From contig JALSHN010000001.1 in assembly GCA_026982215.1 (NCBI GenBank), positions 1 through 7,253 of the forward strand: 7,253 bases of DNA, in the 5' to 3' direction. Source of the DNA: Gammaproteobacteria bacterium. Its GTDB lineage: Bacteria > Pseudomonadota > Gammaproteobacteria > S012-40. The notes below the pieces were generated by a model. That model saw only the letters and a program-made list of their open reading frames with translations. It had not been told where the DNA came from and did no database searches. This document shows positions 6,333 through 7,253 of this stretch, piece after piece. Each line of letters begins with the position of its first letter. Positions within the stretch are counted from its first letter, which is position 1. The position numbers were made by a program, and so were the translations under genes.

Positions 6333-6890
6333 ATGATCAACGAGATCCAGAAAGACGCCGAACAACGGATGAAGAAGAGCATCGAGGCGCTCAAGGCCGA
6401 CCTCGCCAAGCTGCGTACCGGCCGGGCCCATCCCTCGTTGCTCGACCAGATCACCGTGGAGTATTACGGCTCCGAGGTGCCGCTCTCCCAGGTGGCCAAC
6501 ATCGCCGTGGGGGATGCCCGTACCCTCACCGTCACCCCGTGGGAGAAGAGCATGGTGCCGGTGATCGAGAAGGCCATCCTCAATTCCGAACTGGGGCTCA
6601 ACCCGGCCACCGCCGGTAACGTGATCCGCGTTCCTCTGCCGCCGCTCACCGAGGAGCGGCGCCGGGACCTCATCAAGGTGGTGCGCCAGGAGGGTGAGAA
6701 GGCGCGGGTGGCGATCCGCAACATCCGCCGGGACGCCATCCACCAGCTCAAGGACCTGCTCAAGGAGAAGGAGATCTCCGAGGACGAGGAGCGGCGTGCC
6801 GAGGAGGCGATCCAGAAACTCACCGACCGCATGGTCGCCGAGGTGGAGAAGGTCATCGAGGCCAAAGAAAACGATCTGCTGGAAATCTAG
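6333..6890 (+). CDS. frr: Ribosome recycling factor
   Basis: The 185 residues are exactly the E. coli RRF length. With EF-G and GTP the protein splits the post-termination 70S complex, freeing mRNA and subunits. The L-shaped two-domain fold is evident: long charged helices of domain I at both ends (1-29 and about 105-185), with the small beta domain II between (about 30-104). Conserved stretches are LRTGRAHPSLLD at 27-38, YYGSEVPLSQVANI at 44-57, NPATAGNVIRVPLPPLTEER at 90-109 and NIRRDA at 130-135, with Arg132 at the position of the functionally important Arg132 of E. coli RRF. The start is supported by length and by a ribosome binding site that overlaps the pyrH stop. It ends the compact tsf-pyrH-frr block; the next gene follows after a larger gap. 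Confidence 0.99.
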   Translation: MINEIQKDAEQRMKKSIEALKADLAKLRTGRAHPSLLDQITVEYYGSEVPLSQVANIAVGDARTLTVTPWEKSMVPVIEKAILNSELGLNPATAGNVIRVPLPPLTEERRRDLIKVVRQEGEKARVAIRNIRRDAIHQLKDLLKEKEISEDEERRAEEAIQKLTDRMVAEVEKVIEAKENDLLEI

Positions 6891-6955
6891 GCGGTCCGTC
6901 GTATCATCCCCGGGCCGGCCCCGGCCTCATTCCTTTTCGAGAACACCGCAATACG

Positions 6956-7253
6956 ATGACCGAGCGACCGCCACCGATCCCCGCCGAGAAGATCCCCCGC
7001 CATGTGGCCATCATCATGGACGGCAACGGCCGCTGGGCCCGCCGTCGTGGCCTGCCCCGCATCGCTGGTCACCGCGCCGGCATGGAGGCCGTGCGCCGGG
7101 TGGTGGCCCGTTGCGGCGAGTTGGGGATGGAGGTGCTCACCCTGTTCGCCTTCTCCAGCGAGAATTGGCGTCGTCCCCGCCAGGAGGTGGGGTTGCTCAT
7201 GGAGCTGTTCCTCACCGCCTTGAAGAACGAGGTGCGTCGCCTCAACCGCAACA
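6956..7253 (+). CDS. uppS: Undecaprenyl diphosphate synthase (cis-prenyltransferase), N-terminal part
   Basis: The gene is cut by the window edge; 99 codons are visible. The enzyme condenses eight isopentenyl diphosphates onto farnesyl diphosphate in cis, making the C55 lipid carrier for peptidoglycan and O-antigen synthesis. The cis-prenyltransferase signature HVAIIMDGNGRWA lies at 16-28, with catalytic Asp22 (E. coli Asp26), followed by Arg35, the GHRAG motif with His39 (E. coli His43), and FAFSSENW at 64-71 with Glu69, Asn70 and Trp71 (E. coli Glu73, Asn74, Trp75). The constant offset of four supports the ATG at 6956. The upstream GAGAA (6939-6943) is a weak ribosome binding site 12 bases away. 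Following frr directly, with dxr absent from this interval, it probably leads on to cdsA and perhaps dxr outside the window. Also known as ispU. Confidence 0.96.
   Translation, partial: MTERPPPIPAEKIPRHVAIIMDGNGRWARRRGLPRIAGHRAGMEAVRRVVARCGELGMEVLTLFAFSSENWRRPRQEVGLLMELFLTALKNEVRRLNRN

Noticed and set aside
5579..6454. 291-codon minus-strand open frame across pyrH and into frr
   Set aside because: It is the codon-aligned antisense shadow of pyrH; its His/Asp/Gly-rich translation resembles no family.

Overview
This is a housekeeping chromosomal segment from a GC-rich gammaproteobacterium. The inference rests on gene order: map-glnD diverges from rpsB-tsf-pyrH-frr-uppS, the arrangement typical of that class. 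The direct step from frr to uppS, with no dxr between them, looks more like Pseudomonas-type genomes than Escherichia coli. GC content is clearly above 60% by eye. The genus cannot be named from this window; the order Chromatiales or a relative is only a guess.

Minus strand, read right to left: map (3620 to 2853, methionine aminopeptidase), glnD (2866 to 179, PII uridylyltransferase/uridylyl-removing enzyme) and the first 58 codons of apaH (176 to the window edge, Ap4A hydrolase). map and glnD overlap by 14 bases. glnD and apaH are separated by 2 bases. Neither glnD nor apaH has a clear Shine-Dalgarno sequence, so the three probably form one translationally coupled transcript. Positions 3621-3825 are a 205-base divergent intergenic region. 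It carries a good sigma-70 promoter with an extended -10 and a GC-rich discriminator facing rpsB, plus a leader of about 105 nt that can fold strongly.

Plus strand: rpsB (ribosomal protein S2), a 123-base gap holding a terminator-like hairpin, then tsf (EF-Ts), pyrH (UMP kinase), frr (ribosome recycling factor), a 65-base gap, and the start of uppS (undecaprenyl diphosphate synthase), which runs off the window. These genes join translation (S2, EF-Ts, RRF) to pyrimidine nucleotide supply (PyrH) and envelope lipid carrier synthesis (UppS). The opposite arm covers N-terminal protein maturation (Map), nitrogen signalling (GlnD) and dinucleotide alarmone turnover (ApaH).

All complete genes look intact, with family motifs in place. 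No mobile element, CRISPR array, tRNA, rRNA or foreign-looking segment was seen, and no gene-free stretch exceeds 300 bases. I found no convincing undescribed system. The points most worth a second look are regulatory: the rpsB leader, the rpsB-tsf hairpin, the frr-uppS gap and the linkage of apaH to glnD.
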